A stretch of 32,620 nucleotides of DNA. Origin: Treponema sp. UBA4873. GTDB taxonomy: Bacteria > Spirochaetota > Spirochaetia > Treponematales > Treponemataceae. The position numbers and the translations under genes are program-made. Shown here piece after piece: positions 24,446-32,311 of the stretch. The notes below the pieces were generated by a model, which saw only the letters and a program-made list of their open reading frames with translations, made no database searches and was not told where the DNA came from. The stretch lies in the NCBI GenBank assembly GCA_002399405.1, contig DHDP01000001.1, forward strand, positions 156,919 to 189,538, given 5' to 3'. Positions within the stretch are counted from its first letter, which is position 1, and each line of letters starts with the position of its first letter.

Positions 24446-24502
24446 GAGGTGCGTTGATACGGAAAACCCGTGATGGTCTTCCGTATCAACGCACCTCTTT
24501 TT
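24446..24502 (+). terminator. 19-bp hairpin with T-run in the amtB leader (attenuator candidate)
   Basis: A perfect 19-bp stem (24446-24464 with 24479-24497) has a 14-nt loop and is followed by five T. It ends 22 nt before the amtB start codon. As for glnN, a strong terminator stands between upstream transcription and the gene. I cannot place a convincing promoter: a GGAACA/TTATAT pair at 24404-24409 and 24427-24432 is only a weak match. Alternatively amtB depends on readthrough from glnN. Confidence 0.7.
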
Positions 24503-24524
24503 ATTAACATAGAGGAGGAACTTT

Positions 24525-26252
24525 ATGGAGAATTTCCCGAATTTGGAACTGGATACCATGTGGCTGCTGCTTGGTGCTGCTCTGGTATACTTCATGCAGG
24601 CCGGTTTTGCCATGGTTGAAACAGGTATGACCCGTGCAAAGAATGCCGGCAACATCGTCATGAAAAACATGATGGATTTTGCCTGCGGTACGCCTGCATA
24701 CTGGATTATCGGCTACGGGATTATGTACGGTGCGTCGAATGCTATCTCTGGCGGTATCGATTTATTCAGCGCAAGGCTTGCTTCTCAGAGTATGTTCGGC
24801 AACGTACCGACGTGGGCACACCTGGCGTTCAACACGATGTTCTGTGCAACGGCGGCGACAATCGTTTCCGGCGCTATGGCGGAACGCACAAAGTTCAAAA
24901 CATACGTTATTTATTCTGTCGTAATCAGCGCTCTTATTTATCCGATTGAAGGACACTGGATATGGGGCGGCGGCTGGCTTTCAAAGCTTACGATTCTCGG
25001 ATGGACGGGATTCCGCGATTACGCAGGTTCGACTGCAGTCCATATGACGGGTGGTATATGCGCTCTCGTCGGTGCAGCAATACTCGGTCCGCGTATCGGT
25101 AAATACGACAAGAAGGGAAAACCCGTTGCTATTCCCGGACATTCAATCACGCTTGCCTGTCTCGGTACGTTCATCCTCTGGTTCGGGTGGTTCGGATTCA
25201 ACCCGGCGTCCTCTTACGGTTTAAGCAGTGTGGCGCAGGCTCTTGATGTCAGCAACGTATTCATGACGACAAACCTTGCCGCCGCGTGTGCAACAGTAAC
25301 GACGATGTGCGTAACGTGGGTACGCTACGGCAAACCTGATGTTTCAATGACTATGAACGGATCTCTTGCCGGTCTCGTTGCAATTACGGCAGGATGTTCC
25401 GCCGTAGATCCGTGGGCTGCTGCAATTATCGGTATTATCGCAGGCGCACTCGTCGTATTCAGCGTCGAGTTCTTCGACAAAATTGCAAAAGTCGACGATC
25501 CTGCCGGCGCCATTTCCGTACACTGCGTGAACGGTGCATGGGGAACGCTCGCTGTCGGACTTTTTGCCCGCGACGGCGGTCTGTTCACAACTGGCCAGTG
25601 GGGAAGCTTCCTTGTCCAGCTTGTCGGCGTTGCTTCGGTTGCAGCGTTCGTAGCAGTTGCCATCTGGATTGTCTTTAAGATTGAGGACAAGACAATGGGT
25701 CTTCGTGTTCCTGCTGCCGAAGAAATCGGCGGTCTTGATCTTCCTGAACACGGACTTGTAAGCGGTTATGCTGACTTTATGCCGCAGTACACTCCCGCCG
25801 TTCTCGAACAGGCGAAGGAAGCCGGTGTCGATATTCCCGTATCTCAGGCAGTTCCTGTAACGACGGTAACGAGCAGTGAAACGGGTGCGAATGCCAAGTT
25901 CTCAAAGGTTGTTATTATTACCCGGCAGAACAAATTCGATCAGCTGAAAGCCGCGATGAATACAATCGGCATAACCGGCATGACAGTCATCAACGTTATG
26001 GGATGCGGTATGCAGAAAGGTGCAAGCGAATATTACCGCGGTTCACCTGTCGACATCAATCTGCTTCCCAAAATTAAGGTTGAAATTGTCGTAAGCAAGG
26101 TTCCTGTCCGCACGGTCATTGAAGCTGCCAAAAAAGCCCTGTATACAGGCCACATCGGCGACGGAAAGATCTTCGTATACAACGTGGAAAATGTTGTGAA
26201 GGTACGCACCGGTGAAGAAGGATATGCCGCTCTTCAGAACGAGGATGACTAG
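24525..26252 (+). CDS. amtB: Ammonium transporter fused to a P-II regulatory domain
   Basis: A 575-residue protein. Residues 1 to about 410 are an Amt channel with about 11 helices; the conserved pore histidines lie in TAVHMTGGICALVG and SVHCVNGAWGTLAVGLF. A linker leads to a complete C-terminal P-II (GlnK-like) domain at about 459-570: FSKVVIITRQNKFDQLKAAM, the T-loop GCGMQKGASEYYRGSP with Tyr503/504, and the B-loop region TGHIGDGKIFVYNVENVVKVRTGEEG. In most bacteria GlnK is a separate protein that plugs Amt; here the regulator is covalently attached, a known but uncommon arrangement. AGAGGAGG precedes the ATG. It sits downstream of glnN. Confidence 0.95.
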   Translation: MENFPNLELDTMWLLLGAALVYFMQAGFAMVETGMTRAKNAGNIVMKNMMDFACGTPAYWIIGYGIMYGASNAISGGIDLFSARLASQSMFGNVPTWAHLAFNTMFCATAATIVSGAMAERTKFKTYVIYSVVISALIYPIEGHWIWGGGWLSKLTILGWTGFRDYAGSTAVHMTGGICALVGAAILGPRIGKYDKKGKPVAIPGHSITLACLGTFILWFGWFGFNPASSYGLSSVAQALDVSNVFMTTNLAAACATVTTMCVTWVRYGKPDVSMTMNGSLAGLVAITAGCSAVDPWAAAIIGIIAGALVVFSVEFFDKIAKVDDPAGAISVHCVNGAWGTLAVGLFARDGGLFTTGQWGSFLVQLVGVASVAAFVAVAIWIVFKIEDKTMGLRVPAAEEIGGLDLPEHGLVSGYADFMPQYTPAVLEQAKEAGVDIPVSQAVPVTTVTSSETGANAKFSKVVIITRQNKFDQLKAAMNTIGITGMTVINVMGCGMQKGASEYYRGSPVDINLLPKIKVEIVVSKVPVRTVIEAAKKALYTGHIGDGKIFVYNVENVVKVRTGEEGYAALQNEDD

Positions 26253-26255
26253 ATC

Positions 26256-26326
26256 TGATTGACATCAATGTCAATCATCCTGCGGGAAAATCCCGGGGCG
26301 GAATGCTTCTGCAATGATTTTCCCGC
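26256..26326. repeat. Two hairpins downstream of amtB
   Basis: TGATTGACAT-CA-ATGTCAATCA (26256-26277) begins 3 nt after the amtB stop. It is followed by GCGGGAAAATC (26282-26292) pairing with GATTTTCCCGC (26316-26326) and TTTT. The second belongs to the GCGGGAA...TTCCCGC frame group and may terminate weakly. Confidence 0.7.
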
Positions 26327-26404
26327 TTTTCAGGGGCGGTATCCTGCCGCCGGCCTGAGATTTGTTAAATGCATAGCCGCGCTGTAAAGCGCTGTCTATA
26401 TTCT

Positions 26405-26453
26405 GCCGCCCGGAGGGAACATGTAACCCCTTCTCTCCGGGCGGCTCTTTTTT
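26405..26453 (+). terminator. Strong terminator between amtB and purD
   Basis: A perfect 11-bp GC-rich stem, GCCGCCCGGAG (26405-26415) with CTCCGGGCGGC (26435-26445), then T, C and six T. It ends plus-strand transcription before the convergent purD gene. The rest of the gap (26327-26404) shows nothing beyond a short GCGCTGTAAAGCGC palindrome. Confidence 0.85.
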
Positions 26454-26477
26454 GTGTAAAAAATATTTTTGAGTTTT

Positions 26478-27839
26478 TTATAATGTTCCGGATTCTGCGG
26501 CGCCGGGAAGCCCTATGTCTTTACGGTAGAACTCGTTGTCGAAATGCACGGCGCTTACCGCTTCGTATGCTTTTTTCCATGCTTCCTCGAAGGTAACGCC
26601 GTACGTACTGCACGCAAGCACGCGTCCGCCGCTTGTGACAAGGCCCGTCGCGTTCGGATCCGAAGAGGACGCGCGCCGGTCGAGCTGTGCGCCGGCTATG
26701 AATACTTTTGCGCCGCTGTCGTCGAGCAGTTTTTTCTGTATGGTGATTGGTTTCCCTTTTTCATAATTTCCCGGATATCCGCCGGAAACTATGCACGGAG
26801 CGACCACGTATCCGGATTTCCATTTGAAGCTGAACTGGCCGAGCGTGCCGTTGATGATTGAGCAGCACATGGCCGCGAAGTCGAAATCCATAAGCGGCAG
26901 GACGGCCTGCGTTTCAGGATCGCCGAGACGTACGTTATATTCAAGGAGCTTCGGTCCGTCAGCCGTAATCATAACTCCGAAGAATATGAATCCGCGGTAG
27001 TCGAACTTTTCCGCAATAAGCCCTTTGAGCGTCGGTGTGAGAATATCGCGTCTGAACTGCTCCATTGTTTCGTCCGTAACATCCGTAAGCGGGCAGACTG
27101 CTCCCATGCCGCCGGTATTCGGTCCCTTCGCTCCGTCGTTGAGGCGTTTATGGTCGCGTGCCGGCAGAAAAGGAATAATACGCGCCGCGTCTTTCTTTGA
27201 TGATTCCGGAGTAACCGAGACCGCGGCAAGTACGGAAATTTCGACGCCCTGCAGATAATCCTCGACGACAATTTTTTTGCCCGCGTCCCCGACGCGTCCT
27301 GAATCCATAATGTCGGTAACGGCCGCGAGCGCGTCTTCCACCGTCGCGGCGACAGTGACGCCTTTTCCGGCTGCGAGTCCGTCGGCTTTTATAACTATCG
27401 GTGCACCGTGTTTTTTTATGTATCCTTTTGCTTTTGTCTCGTCGGTAAACGTCTCGCTTGCGGCGCAGGAGACGGAATATTTCCGCATGAATGATTTTGC
27501 AAGATCTTTGCTGGCTTCAAGCTGCGCTCCGGCTTTCTTCGGTCCGATGCACGGAATGTCCGCCGCCCAGAACACATCCGCAAGTCCTTCCGCGAGCGGA
27601 TCTTCGGGGCCGATGACAGCCATGATGCATTCCTCGTGTCTTGCAATCTGCACGTAGGGGGATGTGCCGTCGTCTTTAAGGTAATCACATGAGTTTATAT
27701 CGACATTTCTGCATTTGTTTTCTTTTGCGGTTCCGCCGTTTCCGGGGATAACAATAATCTTTTCGACGAGCGGACTTTCGGCAAGTTTCCAGCAGATGGT
27801 GTGTTCGCGTCCGCCTGAGCCGACAACAAGTATATTCAT
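26478..27839 (-). CDS. purD: Phosphoribosylamine-glycine ligase (GAR synthetase)
   Basis: A 453-residue ATP-grasp enzyme of purine synthesis that joins glycine to phosphoribosylamine. The N-domain opens MNILVVGSGGREHTICWKLAESP; ATP-grasp blocks IVIKADGLAAGKGVTVA, TGGMGAVCPLTD and EYNVRLGDPETQAVLPLM follow. It is somewhat longer than the usual ~425 residues, with an insertion in the middle (around SVTPESSKKDAARIIPFLPARDHKR). I choose the start at 27839; longer in-frame versions run into the divergent gene. No Shine-Dalgarno is present and the -10 box lies 6 nt before the ATG, implying a leaderless mRNA. Confidence 0.95.
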   Translation of the reverse strand: MNILVVGSGGREHTICWKLAESPLVEKIIVIPGNGGTAKENKCRNVDINSCDYLKDDGTSPYVQIARHEECIMAVIGPEDPLAEGLADVFWAADIPCIGPKKAGAQLEASKDLAKSFMRKYSVSCAASETFTDETKAKGYIKKHGAPIVIKADGLAAGKGVTVAATVEDALAAVTDIMDSGRVGDAGKKIVVEDYLQGVEISVLAAVSVTPESSKKDAARIIPFLPARDHKRLNDGAKGPNTGGMGAVCPLTDVTDETMEQFRRDILTPTLKGLIAEKFDYRGFIFFGVMITADGPKLLEYNVRLGDPETQAVLPLMDFDFAAMCCSIINGTLGQFSFKWKSGYVVAPCIVSGGYPGNYEKGKPITIQKKLLDDSGAKVFIAGAQLDRRASSSDPNATGLVTSGGRVLACSTYGVTFEEAWKKAYEAVSAVHFDNEFYRKDIGLPGAAESGTL

Positions 27840-27845
27840 AAAAAC

Positions 27846-27874
27846 ATAATAATGAAAAACAGCGTGATTTACAA
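27846..27874 (-). promoter_or_regulatory. Promoter of purD (leaderless arrangement)
   Basis: On the minus strand TTGTAA (27874-27869), 17 nt, TATTAT (27851-27846), then 6 nt to the ATG. Its -35 box overlaps the -35 box of the divergent gene (27868-27873), so the two promoters should compete for RNA polymerase. Confidence 0.6.
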
Positions 27875-27895
27875 CCGGGAAATAAAATGTATAAT
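27868..27895 (+). promoter_or_regulatory. Promoter of the cysteine-rich membrane gene (leaderless arrangement)
   Basis: TTTACA (27868-27873), 16 nt, and a perfect TATAAT (27890-27895), then 7 nt to the ATG at 27903. No Shine-Dalgarno lies between. The -35 hexamer coincides with that of purD on the other strand, shifted by one base. Confidence 0.6.
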
Positions 27896-27902
27896 TATTT
27901 TC

Positions 27903-28304
27903 ATGCTTGACTATGTTCTTATGGCTGCCGCCGTCATACTCATTATTTTTGCCCTTCAGTATTTTATCAGGATCGGACGGAGTAAAAAAACACCGCCCGC
28001 AACTGCGTCTCACCGCGCGTTCGTCAACTGTCCGTTGTGCGGTTCTCCGCTTCTGCCGGGAGAAGAGCTTTTTTCAAAAGTGTTCCGGCCGATGACCGTA
28101 AACGATCAGCGCTGCATTATTTACGGTTGCCCGCACTGCTATCCGCGCTGCGAACCAGGCGTGCACCGCATATGCCCTGCGTGCCGTAAATCGGTTCCGG
28201 CTGACGGTCATCTTGTAGCGCGCCTGTTTAATAAAACGAAAGACGGGAAAAAACACGTCGTTGTAACAGGTTGTTCCGTCTGTTGCAGACATGAACCGAA
28301 ATAA
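27903..28304 (+). CDS. Membrane-anchored cysteine-rich (zinc-ribbon-like) protein of unknown function
   Basis: A 133-residue protein with one N-terminal membrane helix (about residues 2-23), a short basic stop-transfer stretch (RIGRSKK), and a soluble domain with eleven cysteines. CxxC pairs stand at Cys43/46, 76/79, 91/94 and 124/127, with Cys71, 83 and 128 beside them. The repeated CPxC layout looks like two zinc ribbons. The positive residues after the helix suggest a cytoplasmic domain. I do not recognise the family. I choose ATG 27903 over the ATG at 27852, which lies upstream of the promoter. It precedes flaB by 124 nt but has its own promoter. Confidence 0.75.
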   Translation: MLDYVLMAAAVILIIFALQYFIRIGRSKKTPPATASHRAFVNCPLCGSPLLPGEELFSKVFRPMTVNDQRCIIYGCPHCYPRCEPGVHRICPACRKSVPADGHLVARLFNKTKDGKKHVVVTGCSVCCRHEPK

Positions 28305-28320
28305 AATGAAAAAAAGTACT

Positions 28321-28346
28321 TAAGACTTTCCGCCGGATTCCGATAG
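28321..28346 (+). promoter_or_regulatory. Sigma-28 (FliA)-type promoter of flaB
   Basis: TAAGACTT (28321-28328), a 10-nt gap, and TCCGATAG (28339-28346) resemble the flagellar consensus TAAAGTTT / GCCGATAA (five and six of eight). Flagellin genes of treponemes are normally sigma-28 dependent. The leader of about 75 nt holds a GGGT...ACCC hairpin and the palindrome ACAAG-C-CTTGT, and two GGA motifs, which could bind CsrA; that last point is speculation. Confidence 0.6.
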
Positions 28347-28428
28347 TTAATATATAGGGTGGTAGAACCCGGGAAACAAGCCTTGTACGGTTTGTCGGAT
28401 ATACCCAATTATTTTATAGGAGCAAAAA

Positions 28429-29289
28429 ATGGTAATTAATCACAATATGAGCGCAATGTTTGCTCAGCGTGCCGAGGGAATTACTGAACTTTCAAAGCAG
28501 AAGGACATGGAGAAGCTTTCCTCAGGAACGAGAATCAACCGTGCCGGCGATGACGCTTCCGGGCTCGCAGTTTCGGAGAAAATGCGTGCACAGATCCGCG
28601 GGCTGAATCAGGCTTCAACGAACGCACAGAACGGTATTTCATTCATTCAGACGACAGAAGGATATCTGCAGGAGACAAACGATATTGTCCAGCGTATACG
28701 CGAACTTGCCGTTCAGTCTTCCAATGGAATTTACAGCGATGAGGACCGTATGCAGATTCAGGTGGAGGTTTCTTCGCTTGTTGCAGAGGTCGATCGCATC
28801 GCAAGTACGGCGCAGTTCAACGGTATGAACATGCTCACCGGACGCTTTGCACGCCCGACTGGTGAGAATACAGTCACAGCTTCCATGTGGCTTCATGTAG
28901 GTGCAAACATGGATCAGCGCACACAGGTGTACATCGGTACGATGTCAGCTTCCGCTCTCGGGCTCCGCAGCGCCGGTACGGAAGAAATCATGAGTCTTGA
29001 AAATCCCGAGGATGCTAACCGCGCAATCGGAACTCTTGACGAGGCGATGAAAAAGATTAACAAACAGCGTGCTGATTTGGGCGCATATCAGAATCGTCTC
29101 GAAAAGACCGTTACCGGTCTCGACATCGGCGCGGAGAATCTTCAGGCTGCCGAGAGCCGTATCCGCGATGCTGATATGGCGAAAGAGATGGTCAGCTTCA
29201 CGAAGGACAATGTTCTTTCACAGGCAGGAACTGCAATGCTCGCTCAGGCGAATCAGTCAAGCCAGAACGTTCTGAGTCTGTTGAGATAA
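28429..29289 (+). CDS. flaB: Periplasmic flagellar filament core protein (FlaB-type flagellin)
   Basis: A 286-residue flagellin consisting essentially of the conserved D0/D1 coiled-coil ends, as in spirochaete FlaB core proteins, with little variable central region. The N-terminus MVINHNMSAMFAQRAEG and the block SSGTRINRAGDDASGLAVSEKMRAQIRGL are nearly diagnostic of treponemes. The C-terminus ends MLAQANQSSQNVLSLLR. No signal peptide: export is through the flagellar type III system into the periplasm. TAGGAG precedes the ATG. Spirochaetes often carry several flaB paralogues; which one this is cannot be told. A strong terminator follows directly. Confidence 0.97.
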   Translation: MVINHNMSAMFAQRAEGITELSKQKDMEKLSSGTRINRAGDDASGLAVSEKMRAQIRGLNQASTNAQNGISFIQTTEGYLQETNDIVQRIRELAVQSSNGIYSDEDRMQIQVEVSSLVAEVDRIASTAQFNGMNMLTGRFARPTGENTVTASMWLHVGANMDQRTQVYIGTMSASALGLRSAGTEEIMSLENPEDANRAIGTLDEAMKKINKQRADLGAYQNRLEKTVTGLDIGAENLQAAESRIRDADMAKEMVSFTKDNVLSQAGTAMLAQANQSSQNVLSLLR

Positions 29290-29300
29290 AAGACCGACGT

Positions 29301-29343
29301 AAAAAAGCGCCCCGTAAGTAAAACTTTCGGGGCGCTTTTTTTT
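29301..29343. terminator. Bidirectional terminator between flaB and recR
   Basis: GCGCCCCG (29307-29314) pairs with CGGGGCGC (29328-29335), flanked by six A and eight T so that both strands end in a T-run. Partial pairing continues into the flanks (CCGAC with GGTCGG). It serves flaB and the convergent recR. Confidence 0.9.
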
Positions 29344-29357
29344 ACGGTCGGACGCTT

Positions 29358-29951
29358 TTACTGTATCTGTGTTCTGCCGCGGAAGCTGCGCATTAAGGTG
29401 AGCTTGTCGGTATACTCGAGGTCTCCGCCTACGGGAATGCCTGATGCGAGACGCGTTAATTTAACATTTTCCTGCTTTGAAAAAATCTGCTGCAGATAGA
29501 GAGCCGTCGTGTCCCCCTCTACGGTGGGATTCGTTGCGATTATTATTTCCTTCACGGTACCGTCCTTTACACGGGACAGAAGCGCCGCGATTGTGAGCTG
29601 GTCCGGACCTATGCCGTCGATGGGAGAAAGCGCGCCGCCCAGTACGTGATACAATCCGGTATACTCGTGTGCTGATTCTATCGTCTGAACGTCCTGCGGC
29701 TGCTCCACGACGCAGATGCTCGACTTGTCGCGCATCGTATTTGAGCATATGGGACACGGATCGGTTTCCGTCCACGCCCCGCATATCGAGCACGGTTTTA
29801 TTTTATCCTGCAGAACCGCGAGCTGTCCCGCGAAGCGCTGAACGTACGTGCGGTCGGCCCTGAGCAGAAAATTAACAATTCGTGCGGCGCTTTTTTTCCC
29901 GATGCCCGGAAGATGCGAAAAAGAATCGGTGAGTTCGTCGAGCGCGTTCAT
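29358..29951 (-). CDS. recR: Recombination mediator protein RecR
   Basis: A 197-residue RecR, which with RecO/RecF loads RecA on gapped DNA. The order is typical: N-terminal helix-hairpin-helix (LPGIGKKSAARIVNFLL), a zinc finger with Cys54, 57, 66 and 69 (CSICGAWTETDPCPIC), then a Toprim domain (ICVVEQPQDVQTIE...) and a C-terminal KLTRLASGIPVGGDLEYTD block. Its ATG is 1 nt from the end of ybaB, giving tight coupling. Last gene of the dnaX-ybaB-recR operon, an order conserved across many bacteria. Confidence 0.96.
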   Translation of the reverse strand: MNALDELTDSFSHLPGIGKKSAARIVNFLLRADRTYVQRFAGQLAVLQDKIKPCSICGAWTETDPCPICSNTMRDKSSICVVEQPQDVQTIESAHEYTGLYHVLGGALSPIDGIGPDQLTIAALLSRVKDGTVKEIIIATNPTVEGDTTALYLQQIFSKQENVKLTRLASGIPVGGDLEYTDKLTLMRSFRGRTQIQ

Positions 29952-29952
29952 G

Positions 29953-30264
29953 TCAGAAACCGAGCCCCGGAATATTCAGACTCTGCAGAAGCGGCCCGGC
30001 CTTTGCTTTTATCTGTTCCTGCATGTTCGTTACCGCGTCGTGATGTGCCGCAATAATAAGATCTTCAAGCATCCTGACGTCGCGGTTGTCGACGCAGACA
30101 GGATCAAGATGAATATCCGTCATCTCCATTTTACCGTTCACGGAAACAGTCACCATCTTTCCGCCGGACGAACCTTCCGCCGTCATCGCCGCAAGTTCGG
30201 CCTGCATCTTTTCCGCTTCTTCCTTGAGTTTCGCCGTATTCTGTAATAATTCAAACGGATTCAT
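29953..30264 (-). CDS. ybaB: Nucleoid-associated protein, YbaB/EbfC family
   Basis: A 103-residue small DNA-binding protein. The family features are present: the N-terminal NPFELLQNTAKLKEEAEKMQAELAA helix, a central VTVSNGKMEMTDI-type strand pair and the closing NMQEQIKAKAG helix. Start at 30264 follows GGAGG; this ATG overlaps the dnaX stop as ATGA. The related Borrelia protein EbfC binds DNA in a sequence-favouring way; a role in nucleoid organisation is inferred. Confidence 0.93.
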   Translation of the reverse strand: MNPFELLQNTAKLKEEAEKMQAELAAMTAEGSSGGKMVTVSVNGKMEMTDIHLDPVCVDNRDVRMLEDLIIAAHHDAVTNMQEQIKAKAGPLLQSLNIPGLGF

Positions 30265-32303
30265 TTTTTTCCTCCAGTAATGTTTCCCTTGAAAACACTG
30301 CACAGGATTTTTACCTGAAGCGGTATTTCATGGGCCTGTCCTGCGGGGGCTTTCTCTTTTAAAGTTACTGAAAAATTTACCGGTCGTCCGCATATTTCAG
30401 CAAGGATTACCGTAATGTCTTTTACATGCTGTTCGAGCCGCGCTTTTTGATACGGCGATTCGATCTGCGTGGAAACCTCGTTGTTCCGGACGGTCCAAGG
30501 GAACGTCTGCATCAATGCCGATGCCGTCATTGCGTCGTTTATCGACAATTGCGCAGTGACGGAACCGCGCAGCTGTGCAACGGTAACCGTACGCCCGGCT
30601 GCGGTCGTGTACAATGCAGTCTGCTGCGGATCGGAAGGATCGTCGATAACAGGCATAGTTTCTTCTGCCGGACCGGAAGTTTCCGTCCCTTCGTCGTCCG
30701 ATGACATATCGGAATTTTCGGGCGGAGTCTCGTCGTCGGGCGCATAGTCACCGTCGGGCGGAGCGTCCGTATTCGACCACGCGTCCGCCGTATTTTCAGG
30801 AGATACAATCGGGGCAGCATACGGGTTCGCATTGTCTGCGGAAGGCACGTTACGTGCTCCTGATGCTGCCGCTGTTTGTTCAGGCGGCAGAGCTCCGCCG
30901 TCAGGAAAAGGGTGGTTTTGCCCCGCTTCGGACGTATCGGGAGGAGGTGAACCTGTTTCCGGCATTTCGTCAAGCGCGGAAAAATGAGGTATACCGGACG
31001 GCGTGCCCTGTGCGGCGGGAGGAACATCCTGCTGGTCGTCCGCCGGCTGCTGCACCTCCTGCCGCGTCGTTTCGGGTGCGGCAGTATCGTTTGCACCGGC
31101 CGCGTTTGAAACAGACTGATGAGGCGTTCCTGCAGGTTTCGGCTGCGGAGCGGCAGCCGCGCCTGAAAGAAGCGCATGCGCCGAATCGACCGCCGCTTTT
31201 ACTTCCGCCGGCGACACGTACTGTGAAAGCCAGCAGAGGCGGCTGAACGCAAGTTCAAGCTCGTAACGGGGCGAAAGCGAATAACGGACATCCCTGTAGA
31301 GCTGGAGAAAAATCGAAAGAGCCCGTTCTATCTGAATTGCATTCCATGTTTTGATCACGTCTGCACTGTACCGTTCGGATGCATTTCCGAGAAGCGATTC
31401 TTTCGTGATGCCGTTTTTTATAAGCAGAAGACTTCTGATATAATTTGCGCTGTTCGAAATAAGCTGCTCGATTGAGATTCCCGACTGCAGATATGAGTCG
31501 AGTACATTGAGCGCGTCGTCAGGTTTGCCCGCGGCGCATTTTTCAAAAAGTTCGTTGAGCCGGTCCACTCCGACGAGCCCGAGTTTGTCGCGGATTTTGT
31601 CGTACGTAATATGCCCGTCGCTGAACGCCGCAACCTGATCAAACAGCGTGTACGCGTCGCGGATTGAACCGGTCGATTCCCGGGCAATCCAGTAAAGCGC
31701 CTCGTCGTCCGCCTGAATGCCGAGTTCCTTAGCCGCATCGGCAAGCAGATTTTTCACCTTCTCGACGGGAACAAGCCGGAAGTTGAACTGCTGGCAGCGG
31801 CTTTTGATGGTCGCCGGCACTTTCTGCAGCTCCGTCGTCGCAAAAATGAACACAACGTACGGCGGCGGTTCTTCAATCGTTTTAAGAAGCGCGTTGAACG
31901 CGCTCGTCGAGAGCATATGAACTTCGTCGATAATGTAAATCTTGTAACGCGAAGAGTTCGGCGGAAACATAACTTCGTCCTTAATCTGGCGGACGTCGTT
32001 GACACTCGTGTTCGACGCGCCGTCGATTTCTATAACGTCGAGGCTCGAACCTTTCGTGATTTCCAGACAGTGTGCGCACGTACCGCACGGAGAAGGCGTC
32101 GGCCCCTTTTCACAGTTGAGCGCTTTTGCAAGGATGCGCGCCGTAGACGTTTTTCCGCAGCCGCGCGGGCCGGAAAAAAGGTACGCGTGGGCAATCTGCC
32201 CTGATGTAATTGAGTTTTTAAGCGTTTCCGCAACAAATTCCTGACCGATGAGGTCTTCGAAATGCTGCGGCCGCCGGCGTGTTGCGGTTACTTCGTAGGA
32301 CAT
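30261..32303 (-). CDS. dnaX: DNA polymerase III subunit gamma/tau
   Basis: A 680-residue clamp-loader ATPase. Residues 1 to about 370 are the conserved core: Walker A GPRGCGKTST (45-54, Lys51), zinc-binding Cys64, 73, 76 and 79, DEx box IIDEVHML, and sensor 1 FIFATTELQKVPATIKSRCQ. Then comes a long Pro/Ala/Asp-rich low-complexity linker (about 375-560) and a C-terminal tau-like domain. I see no convincing slippery heptamer with a downstream stem, so a short gamma product by frameshift is not predicted. The start at 32303 has no Shine-Dalgarno; a -10 box ends 8 nt upstream. Confidence 0.95.
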   Translation of the reverse strand: MSYEVTATRRRPQHFEDLIGQEFVAETLKNSITSGQIAHAYLFSGPRGCGKTSTARILAKALNCEKGPTPSPCGTCAHCLEITKGSSLDVIEIDGASNTSVNDVRQIKDEVMFPPNSSRYKIYIIDEVHMLSTSAFNALLKTIEEPPPYVVFIFATTELQKVPATIKSRCQQFNFRLVPVEKVKNLLADAAKELGIQADDEALYWIARESTGSIRDAYTLFDQVAAFSDGHITYDKIRDKLGLVGVDRLNELFEKCAAGKPDDALNVLDSYLQSGISIEQLISNSANYIRSLLLIKNGITKESLLGNASERYSADVIKTWNAIQIERALSIFLQLYRDVRYSLSPRYELELAFSRLCWLSQYVSPAEVKAAVDSAHALLSGAAAAPQPKPAGTPHQSVSNAAGANDTAAPETTRQEVQQPADDQQDVPPAAQGTPSGIPHFSALDEMPETGSPPPDTSEAGQNHPFPDGGALPPEQTAAASGARNVPSADNANPYAAPIVSPENTADAWSNTDAPPDGDYAPDDETPPENSDMSSDDEGTETSGPAEETMPVIDDPSDPQQTALYTTAAGRTVTVAQLRGSVTAQLSINDAMTASALMQTFPWTVRNNEVSTQIESPYQKARLEQHVKDITVILAEICGRPVNFSVTLKEKAPAGQAHEIPLQVKILCSVFKGNITGGKK

Positions 32304-32311
32304 GGGATTAC

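Noticed and set aside
24436..24454. Sigma-54 promoter (TTGGCAC with a downstream GC) before amtB
   Set aside because: The GG and GC elements are separated by 11 nt instead of the strict 10, and the -12 part is poor (GGTGCG).
30261..32303. Programmed frameshift producing a short gamma form of DnaX
   Set aside because: No A-AAA-AAG-type slippery heptamer with a following stem was found in the linker region.
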